Positions 44,270 through 53,675 are shown, numbered from the stretch's first letter. The stretch is 64,000 nt of DNA from Nocardia terpenica (GCF_013186535.1 NZ_JABMCZ010000003.1:1488001-1552000), one strand, 5' to 3'. Numbers and translations are program-made. The notes: generated by a model not told the origin, from the letters alone.

Positions 44270-45409
44270 GTGCCGAGATTCCTCCATGCGCCACTGCCGC
44301 CGGACGGGCTGCGGCACGGGCTGCTGTGGGCGGTGTCTCTGGGGCTGTCGCTGCTGTTCACCGCCGGAATCGTGGTCGAGTGGCACGGCGCCGGGCGGCA
44401 CGATGTCGCCGATACCGTGGTGGGGACGGTGGTGACCAGGGAGCGCGAGGTCGACCCGGTGGTCGCCCAGTACTTCCCCGACGGCCATCCCGTGGTTCGC
44501 ATCCCGACCGGCGTGATGCTGAACTCCATCGAATTCGTCAACGCCTACAACGTGAAGGTCGCCGGATACCTCTGGCAGCGGCGGATACCGGGGCTGCCCG
44601 ACGACGTCGGGCACGGGGTGATCTTCCCGGAGGCCGAGGAGCAGCGCGCGGCGGCCAAGCCGACCACCGTCTTCAAGGTGTTCAACTACACGATCGAGTC
44701 GTACGCGTTCAACGTGACGCTGCGCCAGACCTTCGACTACCGCAACTATCCGCTCGACCACCAGGACGTGTGGCTGCGGATGCGATCGGCCGACGTGCAG
44801 AATCCGATTCAGCTGGTGCCCGATTTCCTCGGCTATCCGGCGTGGCGGCCGGGCCGGTTGCAGGGCCTGGACCCCTCGTTCGTGCTCGGCGATTGGCAAC
44901 CCGACTACACGGCGTTCAGCATGCTGCACCGGGACTCCGGGCTGTCGGCCAATATCGCCGGATTCCGCGGGGCCGACCTGTATTTCAACCTCGGCGTGGA
45001 CCGTAACCTGGCGGGCCCGCTGATCGGCCGCATCGTGCCGGTGCTGCTGCTGGCGCTGCTGCTGTTCCTGTCGCTGTTCGTCATCACCACCGACCCGGAT
45101 CGCCGCACCATCTCCGGCTTCACCGCGTTCGCCATCATCGGTTTCGCGGTGTCCACCGTGCTGGTCGTGGCCGTCAACGACAACGCGGCGCGCACCGAGA
45201 CCGGATCGACCGGCATCGCGTACATCGAATGCTGGTATTTCGCACTGTATCTGCTGACGCTGCTGGTCGCGCTGAACGCCACCCTCCTGATCACCGGCGG
45301 GCTGCGGCGGCTGGTCGGCTGGCGCGAGAACCTGCTGCCGAAGCTGCTGTTCTGGCCGCTGTTCACCGGCGTCATGTACGTCGCCGCCCTCGGGTTCCTG
45401 GGCCACTGA
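44270..45409 (+). CDS. Putative pentameric ligand-gated ion channel-like membrane protein
   Basis: The 379-residue protein has an N-terminal membrane anchor (residues 18-36) and an extracellular beta domain with VRIPTGVMLNSIEFVNAYNV. The loop DYRNYPLDHQDVWLRM (near 157-170) resembles the FPFDxQ loop of Cys-loop receptors. FNLGVDRN then leads into four helices: IVPVLLLALLLFLSLFVI, GFTAFAIIGFAVSTVLVVAV, IAYIECWYFALYLLTLLVAL and LLFWPLFTGVMYVAALGFL. The order matches pentameric channels, though the extra N-terminal anchor is unusual. It could instead be an uncharacterised membrane family with a similar layout. GTG is the first start after the regulator remnant. Confidence 0.55.
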   Translation: MPRFLHAPLPPDGLRHGLLWAVSLGLSLLFTAGIVVEWHGAGRHDVADTVVGTVVTREREVDPVVAQYFPDGHPVVRIPTGVMLNSIEFVNAYNVKVAGYLWQRRIPGLPDDVGHGVIFPEAEEQRAAAKPTTVFKVFNYTIESYAFNVTLRQTFDYRNYPLDHQDVWLRMRSADVQNPIQLVPDFLGYPAWRPGRLQGLDPSFVLGDWQPDYTAFSMLHRDSGLSANIAGFRGADLYFNLGVDRNLAGPLIGRIVPVLLLALLLFLSLFVITTDPDRRTISGFTAFAIIGFAVSTVLVVAVNDNAARTETGSTGIAYIECWYFALYLLTLLVALNATLLITGGLRRLVGWRENLLPKLLFWPLFTGVMYVAALGFLGH

Positions 45410-45515
45410 CCCCTGCCGTCGTCGAGCACGAATCGACCTCGATGTGACGACCCGCCGTTGTTCGGCGCGGTTTCGCGGGTCACCATGTGCGAACCGGGGG
45501 GCCACTGGAGGAGGC

Positions 45516-46698
45516 ATGGTGCGGCGACTACCCGATATGCGTTCCTACATCGAGGAATTGGACCGGCTCGGCGAACTGTGCCGCGTCGATCGCCCGCTGG
45601 CCCGGGCCGCGATCGCGCTGGGCCTGCCGCCGGACAGTCACGGCGGCACGCTGGTCGCGGCGATCGCCGCCGCCCTCGACCGCGACCCGATTCCGCCGGT
45701 TCCGGTGCCGAAAGCGCCGTTCCAGCAGAACATCCGGCTCGGCGGCGACATCGACCTGACCGCGCTGCCCGCCCCGAACGCCTACGGCCTCACCATCGTT
45801 CGCACACCCGACGGCGGCTGGACCAACTGGTCGATCGACAGCCATGCTGCCGCGCGGCCGCAACCAGCTCACCGGAACCTTCGGCGCCGACCAGCATCTG
45901 GGCATGATCCACCGGGAGTGGCGGGAACTCGGTGAGCCGATGCCCCTCGCGATCGCCCTCGGCGTCGAACCCGCGCTGCCCCTGCTCGCGGGCGGACTGC
46001 CCGCCCCCGCCGGGATCGACGAGGCGGAGATCGCGGGCGCCTACTTCGGGACCGGTATCGAGGTCGTCGCCTGCCGGACCGTCGACCTGCAGGTGCCCGC
46101 CAGCGCGGAGATCGTCGTCGAGGGCCTGGTGGATCCCGCCGCCCCGCTGCTCACCGTGACCGCGATCGCCCACCGCGACAACGCGTTCGTGACCACGGCG
46201 GCGGTCCCGCACCGCGAGGTCGACCATCTGGGCTGGGGCATCCCGCACGCCGCGCAGACCCTGCACGACCTCACCGGCGCGGGTTTCCCGGTCACCGGGG
46301 TGTGGGTGCCGCCCGAATCGGGGGCGCGCTGGATGGCGGTGGGCCTGGATGCCCGGTGGCGTCACGGTCCGCGCTGGCGGGGCACCCCGGCGCGGCGCAT
46401 GTGCGAGCACATCGGGCGCGCGGTGTTCGCGACGAGGAGCGGCATGGACCTGCCCAAGCTGCTGGTGGTCGAGGACGATATCGACATCACCGATCTGCGA
46501 GAACTGGTGTGGGCGTTCGCCACTCGCTGCCATCCGGCGCACGGCAACCTGCACGTCGGCGACGAGCGGCGGGCGGCGGCGCGGATCGTGCACAACTGCC
46601 CGCGGCCGGACTCCGCCTGGGGCAGTGCCGGATTCGACGACCGGCGGCCGTCCCACCGAGTGGCCCAAGATCACCCGCGATCGGCGGATCGCCCTTAG
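45516..46698 (+). pseudogene. UbiD-family decarboxylase, frameshifted
   Basis: UbiD enzymes use prenylated FMN to add or remove carboxyl groups on aromatic and unsaturated acids. The N-terminal part (MRSYIEELDRLGELCRVDRP, then NIRLGGDIDLTALPAPNAY) is in one frame. It changes near 45840, where skipping one base gives NWSID followed by MLPRGRNQLTGTFGADQHLG. A second shift at the GGGG near 46620 would give PDSTTGGRPTEWPKITRDRR, a more natural C-terminus. GGAGGAGG precedes the ATG. Either a pseudogene or a sequence error. Confidence 0.75.
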
Positions 46699-46861
46699 AC
46701 TGGGCTACCTCGTCGCCGACCGGGAGGCACCATGGCCGCATCGACCGTCACCGCCGCCCGCACCTGGGTGCTCGACGACCTCGCGAGGTTCCCGCGACCG
46801 GGACCGCCGGTCTGCGGATCGCCATCGTACTCATCGACATTCGCGAGTGGGGGAGCCTCCT

Positions 46862-48508
46862 GTGCCACGAACTCAGATGTTCCGGCTGGTACGCCGGACC
46901 GTCGCCGATTACACCGCCGCCGAACGACTGGGGGTGCCGGTCCTCGAATTCCGCGAGGCGCGCGCCGCCGGTGCGCTCGCCACGTTCAGTCGACGTAACT
47001 TCCTCAAACTCGGTGCTGCCCTGGGCGGTACGGCCCTCGTGCTGGGTGCGGCCGCACGCCGACCGGCGCCCGCCCGGGCCGCCGACGCGCCGCGCATCGC
47101 CATCGTGGGCGCGGGGATCGCCGGGCTCAATGCCGCGCTCACCCTCGCCGACGCCGGTATCCCCGCCACCGTCTACGAGGCGAGCGACCGCATCGGCGGC
47201 CGCATGTACTCCGAGCGCGACTACTGGGACGGCGGTCAGGTCAGCGAATGGGGCGGTGAGGCAATCGATACCGATCACACGGTCATCCGCGACCTGTGCG
47301 GCCGCTTCGGGCTGCCGCTCACCGATCACCGCAACGACGCCACCGCGAAGGGCCACGACGTGCTGTACTTCGAGGGCGGCTACGTGCCCGAGGAGAAGTT
47401 CGTCGCCGACTTCCAGCCGGTGTACCAGGCTGTGCAGCGCGATCTGGCCCAGGCCGGTCCGGACGCGCCGACCTGGGACAAGGCCACGCCCGGGGGCATC
47501 ACGCTGAGCAATATGCCGCTCACCGAATGGATCGCCACCCGGGTGCCCGGCGGATACGGCAGCTGGCTGGCGCGTTTCCTCGACGACGCCTACGCGGTGG
47601 AATACGGGCTGCCCGCCATCGCCCAGACCGCGCTGAACCTGGTGTACCTCATGGGAGATCAGGCCGACCCGAACGATCCGCGGCAGTGGGGCGCCTCCGA
47701 CGAGCGGTTCGAGATCGTCGGCGGCAATCAGCGCCTGCCCGAGGCGATCTCGGCCGCGCTGCCCCGCGACACGGTGCGGCACGGGTGGCGACTGGAGGCG
47801 GTGGCGCGCGCCGCCGACGGCACCCAGACCCTGACCTTCGACGAGGGCGGCGCGCGGCGCACCGTGCAGGCCGATCACACCATCCTCACCGTGCCGCTCG
47901 GGGTGCTCAAGCAGATCGATTACCGCGCGGCAGGATTCGATCCGCGCATGTGCGGGGTGATCGAGTCGCTGGTGATGGGCTCGTGCACCAAGCTGAACAT
48001 GCAGTTCACCGCGCGGCCGTGGGTCGGCGTCGGACCCTGGCCCGGGGTGTCGAGCGGCATGAGCTTCACCGACGTCGGCTATCAGCAGATCTGGGACGCC
48101 ACCGCGGGCCAGCCCGGCGCCGAGGGCATCGCCATCCAGTACGGCGGCGGCCTCGGCGCGCTGAAATACGAACCGCCCGCGCCATTCCTGACCGCCGCCG
48201 ATCCGGCGGTCCGGGCCGCGGTCGCGGGCGTGCTCCCGCAGTTCGAGCGGGTGGTCCCCGGCGTCGCGCCGCTGTGGAACGGCAAGGCCACCCTCTCGGC
48301 CTGGCATCTCAACCCCGACGCGTACGGGGCCTACAGCGCCTTCCCCGTCGGCTACTGCCATCGGTTCGCGGGCTACGAGGGCACCCGGCAGGGCAATATC
48401 CACCTGGCCGGGGAGCACACCTCCGCCGATTCGCAGGGCTTCATGAACGGCGGCGCCGAATCCGGCGCCCGCGCCGCCCGGGAGATCCTCGCCGACCTCG
48501 GGAGTTGA
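46862..48508 (+). CDS. Tat-exported flavin amine oxidase
   Basis: The 548-residue protein has a delayed twin-arginine signal (TFSRRNFLKLGAALGGTALV) about 40 residues in, then an FAD Rossmann motif (IAIVGAGIAGLNAALTLADA, VYEASDRIGGRMYSE) and the C-terminal GEHTSADSQGFMNGGAESG typical of monoamine and L-amino acid oxidases. It is exported folded with FAD and deaminates amines outside the membrane, releasing peroxide. GGGGAG lies about 7 bases before the GTG. It is probably independent of the UbiD gene. Confidence 0.88.
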   Translation: MPRTQMFRLVRRTVADYTAAERLGVPVLEFREARAAGALATFSRRNFLKLGAALGGTALVLGAAARRPAPARAADAPRIAIVGAGIAGLNAALTLADAGIPATVYEASDRIGGRMYSERDYWDGGQVSEWGGEAIDTDHTVIRDLCGRFGLPLTDHRNDATAKGHDVLYFEGGYVPEEKFVADFQPVYQAVQRDLAQAGPDAPTWDKATPGGITLSNMPLTEWIATRVPGGYGSWLARFLDDAYAVEYGLPAIAQTALNLVYLMGDQADPNDPRQWGASDERFEIVGGNQRLPEAISAALPRDTVRHGWRLEAVARAADGTQTLTFDEGGARRTVQADHTILTVPLGVLKQIDYRAAGFDPRMCGVIESLVMGSCTKLNMQFTARPWVGVGPWPGVSSGMSFTDVGYQQIWDATAGQPGAEGIAIQYGGGLGALKYEPPAPFLTAADPAVRAAVAGVLPQFERVVPGVAPLWNGKATLSAWHLNPDAYGAYSAFPVGYCHRFAGYEGTRQGNIHLAGEHTSADSQGFMNGGAESGARAAREILADLGS

Positions 48509-48514
48509 CGAAGA

Positions 48515-49033
48515 TCACAGGCGTCGCCCGCGGCCGAAGGGCCAGGAATTGCGTTGCCGCCGGGCCTGTTCCCACGCGCGACGGGGAGCGGGCTCCGGGG
48601 CCCCGGCCAGTCCGGTGGGCCGGGGCCCGGGGGCGCGCCAGTCCTCGATCAGGCGCTCCCAGGCGGCATTCGCGGTGGTGTCCAGGAACTCTCGGCGATC
48701 GATCAGCAGATAGATCTCGCCGACCAGGGTGGTGTCGATGATCAGCGGCTTGCCCGAGTCGAACAGCCCGCCGACGAATTTCCCGTACAGCTCGGTGAAT
48801 TCGCGGCGCACCGTGAGGATGTAGGAGCGGCGCAGCATCAGATCCCGGTCGCCCCACCAGTCGCGCAGCACCAGCGCGTCGCCCTCGAACTCGACCACGC
48901 CGCGATAGGTGAACAGCGAGCGCTGGCTGATCATGCCGGAGACCCGATCGGTGGCCGGGGTGGCCTGCAGGTCGGTGGCGTGCGCACCGAGATAATGGCC
49001 GGACCGACTGTCGCCCAGGGGGTTTCGGCTCAC
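48515..49033 (-). CDS. Hypothetical protein
   Basis: The 172-residue protein has a beta-rich core (LFTYRGVVEFEGDALVLRDW, then RRSYILTVRREFTELYGKFV, LIIDTTLVGEIYLLIDRREF) and a disordered Arg/Pro-rich tail. The core looks like a PH-like or similar small beta-barrel, but no family is claimed. The GTG start is the first in frame. It is divergent from the TetR gene and may be controlled by the operator between them. Confidence 0.6.
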   Translation of the reverse strand: MSRNPLGDSRSGHYLGAHATDLQATPATDRVSGMISQRSLFTYRGVVEFEGDALVLRDWWGDRDLMLRRSYILTVRREFTELYGKFVGGLFDSGKPLIIDTTLVGEIYLLIDRREFLDTTANAAWERLIEDWRAPGPRPTGLAGAPEPAPRRAWEQARRQRNSWPFGRGRRL

Positions 49034-49048
49034 CGCGCACGCTCCGTT

Positions 49049-49088
49049 ACTGCGTATGATGTACTCTGTTGGGTATCATATACGCAGT
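49049..49088. promoter_or_regulatory. Probable TetR operator
   Basis: ACTGCGTATGAT and ATCATATACGCAGT form an inverted repeat 14 bases apart, between the divergent hypothetical gene and the TetR gene. The interval is AT-rich compared with its surroundings. The position suits autoregulation. Confidence 0.55.
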
Positions 49089-49111
49089 TTGCTGCGGGAG
49101 AAAGGCACGTC

Positions 49112-49858
49112 ATGGTCGGACGCGGCCCCGATCGCGTCGAATTCGACCCCGATCATGTGGCACGGCTATGGCGCCACCGCGATCGGCCGACGCGCGGCCC
49201 CCGGCCCGAGCTGAGCGTCGAGGCGATCGTGCGGGCCGCCATCGAGATCGCCGACGCCGAGGGCCTGGGCGCGGTGTCCATGGCGCGGGTGGCCGAGCGA
49301 GTCGGCTCCGGCACCATGTCGCTGTACCGGCACGTCTCCGGCAAGCCGGAGCTGATCGCCGCCATGCTGGACCGGGCGATCGGCCCGCCGCCGCGGTCCG
49401 TCCCGGGGCATTGGCGAGTTCGCCTGCGGCACTGGGTCGACGACACCATCGAGGTGTTCCGCCGGCATCCGTGGGCGCTGTCGCTGGCGACCGAGCGGCG
49501 CATGCGCGGCCCGCACGAGATCGCCTGGTTCGAGACGGCGCTGTCGGCCATCGACGGCATCGGCCTGTCCGAGCGGGAGATGGCCGAGGTGGTGCTGTCG
49601 GTCAATGCCTATGCCCTGGGCGCGGCCCGCAGCGCGGTCGACGCCGACGCGGCCGAGCGGCTGACCGGCGTCACCGAGGACCGCTGGATTCCGGCGTTCG
49701 CCGACTTCCTGCAGCGCATGGCCGACGACGCCCGCTTCCCGGTGCTGAGCCGGGTGATCGTCTCGGGCGCCATCACCGACCCGGTCGGCTACGAATTCGG
49801 CCTGGACCGCCTGCTGGACGGCGTCGAAGGATTCGTCGTCCGCCGGAACGAGGTCTGA
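49112..49858 (+). CDS. TetR-family transcriptional regulator
   Basis: The 248-residue protein has a TetR HTH (IVRAAIEIADAEGLGAVSMA, RVAERVGSGTMSLYRHVSG) and a TetR_C-like ligand domain (HWVDDTIEVFRRHPWALSLA). About 30 extra residues precede the HTH. GGAGAAAGG lies upstream of the ATG. It probably represses itself and the divergent gene at 48515. The ligand is unknown. Confidence 0.88.
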   Translation: MVGRGPDRVEFDPDHVARLWRHRDRPTRGPRPELSVEAIVRAAIEIADAEGLGAVSMARVAERVGSGTMSLYRHVSGKPELIAAMLDRAIGPPPRSVPGHWRVRLRHWVDDTIEVFRRHPWALSLATERRMRGPHEIAWFETALSAIDGIGLSEREMAEVVLSVNAYALGAARSAVDADAAERLTGVTEDRWIPAFADFLQRMADDARFPVLSRVIVSGAITDPVGYEFGLDRLLDGVEGFVVRRNEV

Positions 49859-49897
49859 GCGTCCCGCCGTCCTTCCAGTGCGCCCGCTCCCATTTCC

Positions 49898-50029
49898 GGC
49901 GTGCGGTCTCCTGTTCTGGCGTGCGGTCTCTTGTTTCTGGCGTGCGGTCTCTTGTTTCTGGCGTGCGGTCTCTTGTTTCTGGCGTGCGGTCTCTTGTTTC
50001 TGGCGTGCGGTCTCCTGTTTCCGGCGTGC
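49898..50029. repeat. Tandem repeat, 21-bp units
   Basis: Six near-identical units of GGCGTGCGGTCTCTTGTTTC plus one base, the first a base shorter, are followed by a partial seventh. The four central copies are identical. The array fills the gap between the convergent TetR and sirtuin genes. It has no spacers, so it is not a CRISPR array. Confidence 0.9.
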
Positions 50030-50041
50030 TTTTGGCCGGAA

Positions 50042-50902
50042 TCATCCGGCCACCGGCACCGGGCACAGCGAATCCGCCAGCCGCGTCAGCGTTTCCGAGC
50101 ACCCGGTCGCCATGGTCACCGCCGCGAACTCGTCGCCGCGTGTGCGGCCGCGATTGACGATGAGCACCGGCCGGGCGGATTTCGCGGCCCGGCGCACGAA
50201 CCGCAGCCCCGACATCACCGTCAGCGACGACCCCGCCACCAGCAGCACCTCGGCCTCGTCGACCATCTCGAACGCGGCGGTCACCCGCTGCCGGGGCACG
50301 TTCTCGCCGAAGTACACGATGTCGGGTTTGAGCATGCCGCCGCAGCGCTCGCAGTCGACCATGCGGAACCCGGAGGTGTCGGCCACCACCGCGTCCGCGT
50401 CCGGCGCGACCTCCAGCCCGTCGGTGGTGACGGACTCGGCGAAGCCCGGATTGGCGGCCTCGAGCCGATCGGCCAGCGTCATGCGCGAGATGAGCGCCGA
50501 ACAGCCCAGGCAGCGCACCCGCGCATAGGTGCCGTGCAGGTCGATCACCCGCCGATGCCCCGCCTTCGTGTGCAGCAGGTCGACATTCTGCGTGATCAGC
50601 CCGCGCACCACCCCCGCCCGCTCCAGCCGCGCCAGCGCCCGATGCCCCGCATTGGGCCGCGCCCCGTCCATCCGCCGCCACCCCACATGGTTGCGCGCCC
50701 AATACCGCTGCCGGAACACCGCATCCCCCACGAATTGCTGATACGTCATCGGGTTCCGCGGCGGCGAATCCGGGCCTCGATAATCCGGGATCCCGCTGTC
50801 GGTCGACATCCCCGCCCCGGTCAGCACCACCACCCGCCGCCCCGCGACAAACTCCACCAGCCGCTCGACATCGGCGGCGGGCGGATTCCCGGGATCGGTC
50901 AT
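50042..50902 (-). CDS. NAD-dependent protein deacylase (sirtuin)
   Basis: The 286-residue protein has the sirtuin motifs VVVLTGAGMSTDSGIPDYRG, GLITQNVDLLHTKAGHRRVI with the catalytic His in IDLHGTYARVRCLGC, a Cys4 zinc site (CLGC...CERCGG) and VYFGENVPRQRV. It removes acetyl or longer acyl groups from lysines using NAD. The ATG is chosen because codons upstream overlap the MarR gene's end region and are not family-like. Confidence 0.92.
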   Translation of the reverse strand: MTDPGNPPAADVERLVEFVAGRRVVVLTGAGMSTDSGIPDYRGPDSPPRNPMTYQQFVGDAVFRQRYWARNHVGWRRMDGARPNAGHRALARLERAGVVRGLITQNVDLLHTKAGHRRVIDLHGTYARVRCLGCSALISRMTLADRLEAANPGFAESVTTDGLEVAPDADAVVADTSGFRMVDCERCGGMLKPDIVYFGENVPRQRVTAAFEMVDEAEVLLVAGSSLTVMSGLRFVRRAAKSARPVLIVNRGRTRGDEFAAVTMATGCSETLTRLADSLCPVPVAG

Positions 50903-50928
50903 GACTTCAGCGTACGACCGCCCACGGC

Positions 50929-51393
50929 TCACCTCGCGGTCGTGCGCGAGGCCGCGTCGCGGATCTTGCGCAGCGCTCGTTCCAGGACCGCGCGCTCGTT
51001 GGCCGACAGCGGATCGATCAGCCTGCGCTGCAAGATGTTCAGATGGCCCGGGATGATCTCGGCGGCCTTCGCGGCCCCCGCCTCGGTGAGGCGGGCGAAC
51101 ACCACGCGGCGATCGCCGGGATCGGTGGCCCGGGCCACCAGCCCCTGGGCGTCGAGGCGATCGATCAGCCGGGTCATGCCGCCCGAGGTCAGTCCCGTCT
51201 GGGTGTAGAGATCGGTGATCCGCAGTTGCTGGCCCGGGGACCGGCCCAGCCGCAGCACGACATCGAACTCCGCGACCGAGAGCCCGTGCGCCCGCTCCTG
51301 GGCGGACACCTCACGCATGAGATCGGTATACGCCTCGACAAACAGGCCCATGAGCGTGATCCGGGGGTCGCTGAGCAGTTCGGGCGCTTCCAT
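50929..51393 (-). CDS. MarR-family transcriptional regulator
   Basis: The 154-residue winged-helix protein contains LSVAEFDVVLRLGRSPGQQL, TDLYTQTGLTSGGMTRLIDR and the wing RATDPGDRRVVFARLTEAG. It is divergent from the catabolic cluster that begins with the metallo-beta-lactamase-fold gene, and it probably represses that cluster until an aromatic ligand binds. An ATG is the first start. Confidence 0.9.
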   Translation of the reverse strand: MEAPELLSDPRITLMGLFVEAYTDLMREVSAQERAHGLSVAEFDVVLRLGRSPGQQLRITDLYTQTGLTSGGMTRLIDRLDAQGLVARATDPGDRRVVFARLTEAGAAKAAEIIPGHLNILQRRLIDPLSANERAVLERALRKIRDAASRTTAR

Positions 51394-51409
51394 GTGTGAA
51401 GGCTATCAC

Positions 51410-51456
51410 TTGACACACTCCTCAGTATCTGTACAGTCATTCTCTGACTAGTCAGA
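51410..51456 (+). promoter_or_regulatory. MarR-controlled promoter of the catabolic cluster
   Basis: TTGACA (51410-51415), a 16-base spacer and TACAGT (51432-51437) form a promoter reading rightward. The perfect palindrome TCTGACTAGTCAGA (51443-51456) lies across the expected transcription start. It is a natural operator for the divergent MarR protein. Confidence 0.6.
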
Positions 51457-51494
51457 TAGCTGTCAGTATGCCAATCCGAAAAGGATGAGGTGCG

Positions 51495-52454
51495 ATGACC
51501 AGTTACACAGTCGACAGAAATGTGCCGTGGCCGGTTCCGATCTGGGATGCGGACGCGGTGCGATTGATCTCCCGGGGTCTGGGATCGGGGGCCTACGCGG
51601 TCGTGGCCGACACCGCGGAAGAACAGACGACACAGGGCATTCCGCAACCGACCTCCGGCGGGTTCCTCGTCGGCGCGGACGCGGTCCTGGTCGTCGAGTC
51701 GATGATGACCCCCGGCCTGGCCGACCAGCTGCTGAGCCTGGTGGCGGCGGCCACCGACAAGCCGATTCGCTTCGTCGGCATCACCTCCGACCACGGCGAT
51801 CACTTCTTCGGCAACTACCGGATGCCGAGGTCGGCGCGAATCATTCAGCACGAGAACGCCTTCCGCGCCATCGAGCAGACCGGCATCGAGCCGCGCAAGC
51901 AGGCCCAGATCGGCTGGTTCGACCTGGAGAAGGGGATCGAGCAGGTGCGGTACCGGCCCCCGGATCTGCTGGTGCCGCCGGGCGGGAAGCTCACCGTCAA
52001 TCTCGGCGGCGGAAAGCTCGTCGAGGCACTGGATCTCGGCCAGGGTCAAACCCCGGGCGACGTGTGGTACCACGACCCCGAGGCGAAGGTGATCTACGCG
52101 GGTAATGCCTTCATCGCCGAGAAGCCTGCCATCCCTTGGCTTCTGGACGGGGTGGCCGAGCGTCCCGCCGCGACGCTGCGCCGGATCTTCGAGTGGCTGC
52201 CCGCCGATACCCGGATCGTCCCCGGCCACGGCCGGGTGACCGACAAGGAGGGCATGCGGTTCTTCGTCGAGTACACCGAGCAACTCGTCGAGCGGGTCCG
52301 CCGGGCGGTGGCCGCCGGGATGAGCCTCGAGCAGACCCGGAAGACGGTGACGATGCGCGAATTCGACGCCGGTTATCCGCTGTTCGAATGGCTGCACTTC
52401 GGTGTCAACATCCCGTGCGCCTACCGCGAGGCCGAGCAGTCGCGCGCCGCGTGA
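51495..52454 (+). CDS. Metallo-beta-lactamase-fold protein with altered metal ligands
   Basis: The 319-residue protein has the MBL fold order. The usual HxHxDH motif reads ITSDHGDHFFGN, with Ser in place of the first His. The next ligand region reads LGQGQTPGDVWYH, with Gln where a His is expected. The later PGHG is kept. Metal binding may be partial. A helical C-terminal domain follows. GATGAGG precedes the ATG. It is the first gene of the MarR-controlled cluster. Confidence 0.8.
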   Translation: MTSYTVDRNVPWPVPIWDADAVRLISRGLGSGAYAVVADTAEEQTTQGIPQPTSGGFLVGADAVLVVESMMTPGLADQLLSLVAAATDKPIRFVGITSDHGDHFFGNYRMPRSARIIQHENAFRAIEQTGIEPRKQAQIGWFDLEKGIEQVRYRPPDLLVPPGGKLTVNLGGGKLVEALDLGQGQTPGDVWYHDPEAKVIYAGNAFIAEKPAIPWLLDGVAERPAATLRRIFEWLPADTRIVPGHGRVTDKEGMRFFVEYTEQLVERVRRAVAAGMSLEQTRKTVTMREFDAGYPLFEWLHFGVNIPCAYREAEQSRAA

Positions 52455-52488
52455 CCGGCTGCTTCCACGATCGGAAAGGAACCGCGTC

Positions 52489-53100
52489 ATGTCCATCGAT
52501 CTCACCGAGGAAACCATCACCGGGGCCGTTCGCGACCGAAAGTACCTTGCTGGGGCCGTTTTTCATCGAAGACCGGCCGACGGTGCCCAACGGCGCCGAC
52601 ATCTCGGGCGGGGTGGTCGATCCGGAGGGGACCCGGTCGCGGGCGTGCACGTCGATACCTGGCACAGCGACGGCGACGGGTTTTACGACGTGCAGATGCC
52701 GGAGAAGCTGCACGATCAACCCGCGATGCGGGCACTGCTGACCACGGCGGCCGACGGCCGATTCCGGTACCGCTCCATCGCCCCGAAGTATTATCCGGTT
52801 CCCACCGACGGCCCGGTCGGCGAGATCATGCGGGTGAGCGGGCGATCCCCGATCCGGCCCGAACACATCCACTTCCGGTTGCAGGCACCGGGATACGACC
52901 CGCTGATCACCATGCTGTTCCGCGGCGACGACTCGCATCTCACCACCGATCCGGTATTCGGTGCGAAGCGGTCGCTGGTGGTGGATTTCGTGCGACACGA
53001 ACCGGGAGTCGCGCCGGACGGGACCGTCGTCGATGTGCCGTTCCAGACGGTGGATCGGACGTGCACGCTCGTGCCCTGCCCGGATTCCCGGAACGGGTGA
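52489..53100 (+). pseudogene. Intradiol ring-cleavage dioxygenase, two frameshifts
   Basis: The N-terminus (MSIDLTEETITGAVR) and the C-terminal three quarters (GVHVDTWHSDGDGFYDVQMP, IAPKYYPVPTDGPVG, IRPEHIHFRLQAPGYD with the iron-binding Tyr and His residues) are in one frame. The conserved middle STLLGPFFIEDRPTVPNGAD, ending ISGGVVDPEG, is in another. One shift lies in a CGCG run near 52532 and one in a GGGG run near 52627. The family cleaves catechols between the hydroxyls. As written the enzyme would be scrambled over about 30 residues. Confidence 0.8.
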
Positions 53101-53105
53101 TCGCC

Positions 53106-53651
53106 ATGGCGCGGATCCCCTACCGGGATGTCCGGACCCTGTCCGACGAGAGCCGCGAATTCATCACTCGCCGTGGCGAGCTCAATGTCTTCCGGCTGCT
53201 GTCCAACGCCGACGACATCTTTCGCGGCTGGGCGGGCTGGGTCGACGCCCTGGTCGACGCCGACGGCATCGCACCGCAACTGCGGGAGCTGGTGATCCTG
53301 CGGGTCGCGCACCTGCAGCAGTCCGGATACGTGGTCGCGCAGCACGAGGATGCGGCGCGGCGGCTGCGTATTCCCGAGCGGCTGCTCGCCGCGGTGCGGA
53401 CGGGTGGTGACCTCGGGAAGGCCGGATTCGACGTCATCGAGCTCGCGGTCCTGCGGCTGGTCACCGAGCTGCTCGAGACCAAACATGTCGCGGCGAAGAC
53501 CTTCGCGGCCGTGCGGAGCGTTCTCGGCGACGAGGCGACCGTGGAGCTGCTCCTGTGGGTGCACCTGTATTCCGGCCTCGCCCTGGTCCTCAATGCCGCG
53601 GAGGTGGAGATCGACGCCTCCGCCCGATTCCGGCCGACCGACGACGCCTGA
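53106..53651 (+). CDS. Carboxymuconolactone decarboxylase (AhpD-like) family protein
   Basis: The 181-residue protein has the CMD/AhpD core LRELVILRVAHLQQSGYVVA followed by QHEDAARRLRIPE. The CxxC pair of AhpD is missing (HLQQS), so a peroxidase role is unlikely. It probably works on a lactone or as a binding protein in the catabolic cluster. A GTG at 53097 overlapping the dioxygenase stop is an alternative start. A paralogue follows directly. Confidence 0.8.
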   Translation: MARIPYRDVRTLSDESREFITRRGELNVFRLLSNADDIFRGWAGWVDALVDADGIAPQLRELVILRVAHLQQSGYVVAQHEDAARRLRIPERLLAAVRTGGDLGKAGFDVIELAVLRLVTELLETKHVAAKTFAAVRSVLGDEATVELLLWVHLYSGLALVLNAAEVEIDASARFRPTDDA

Positions 53652-53675
53652 GCGTCGAGACGAATGGAGACGATC

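Noticed and set aside
46732..46860. Possible small gene starting MAASTVTAARTWVLDDLARF
   Set aside because: It has a ribosome-binding site, but the frame soon becomes unlike protein and runs into the amine oxidase gene. It could be a fragment; the support is too weak.
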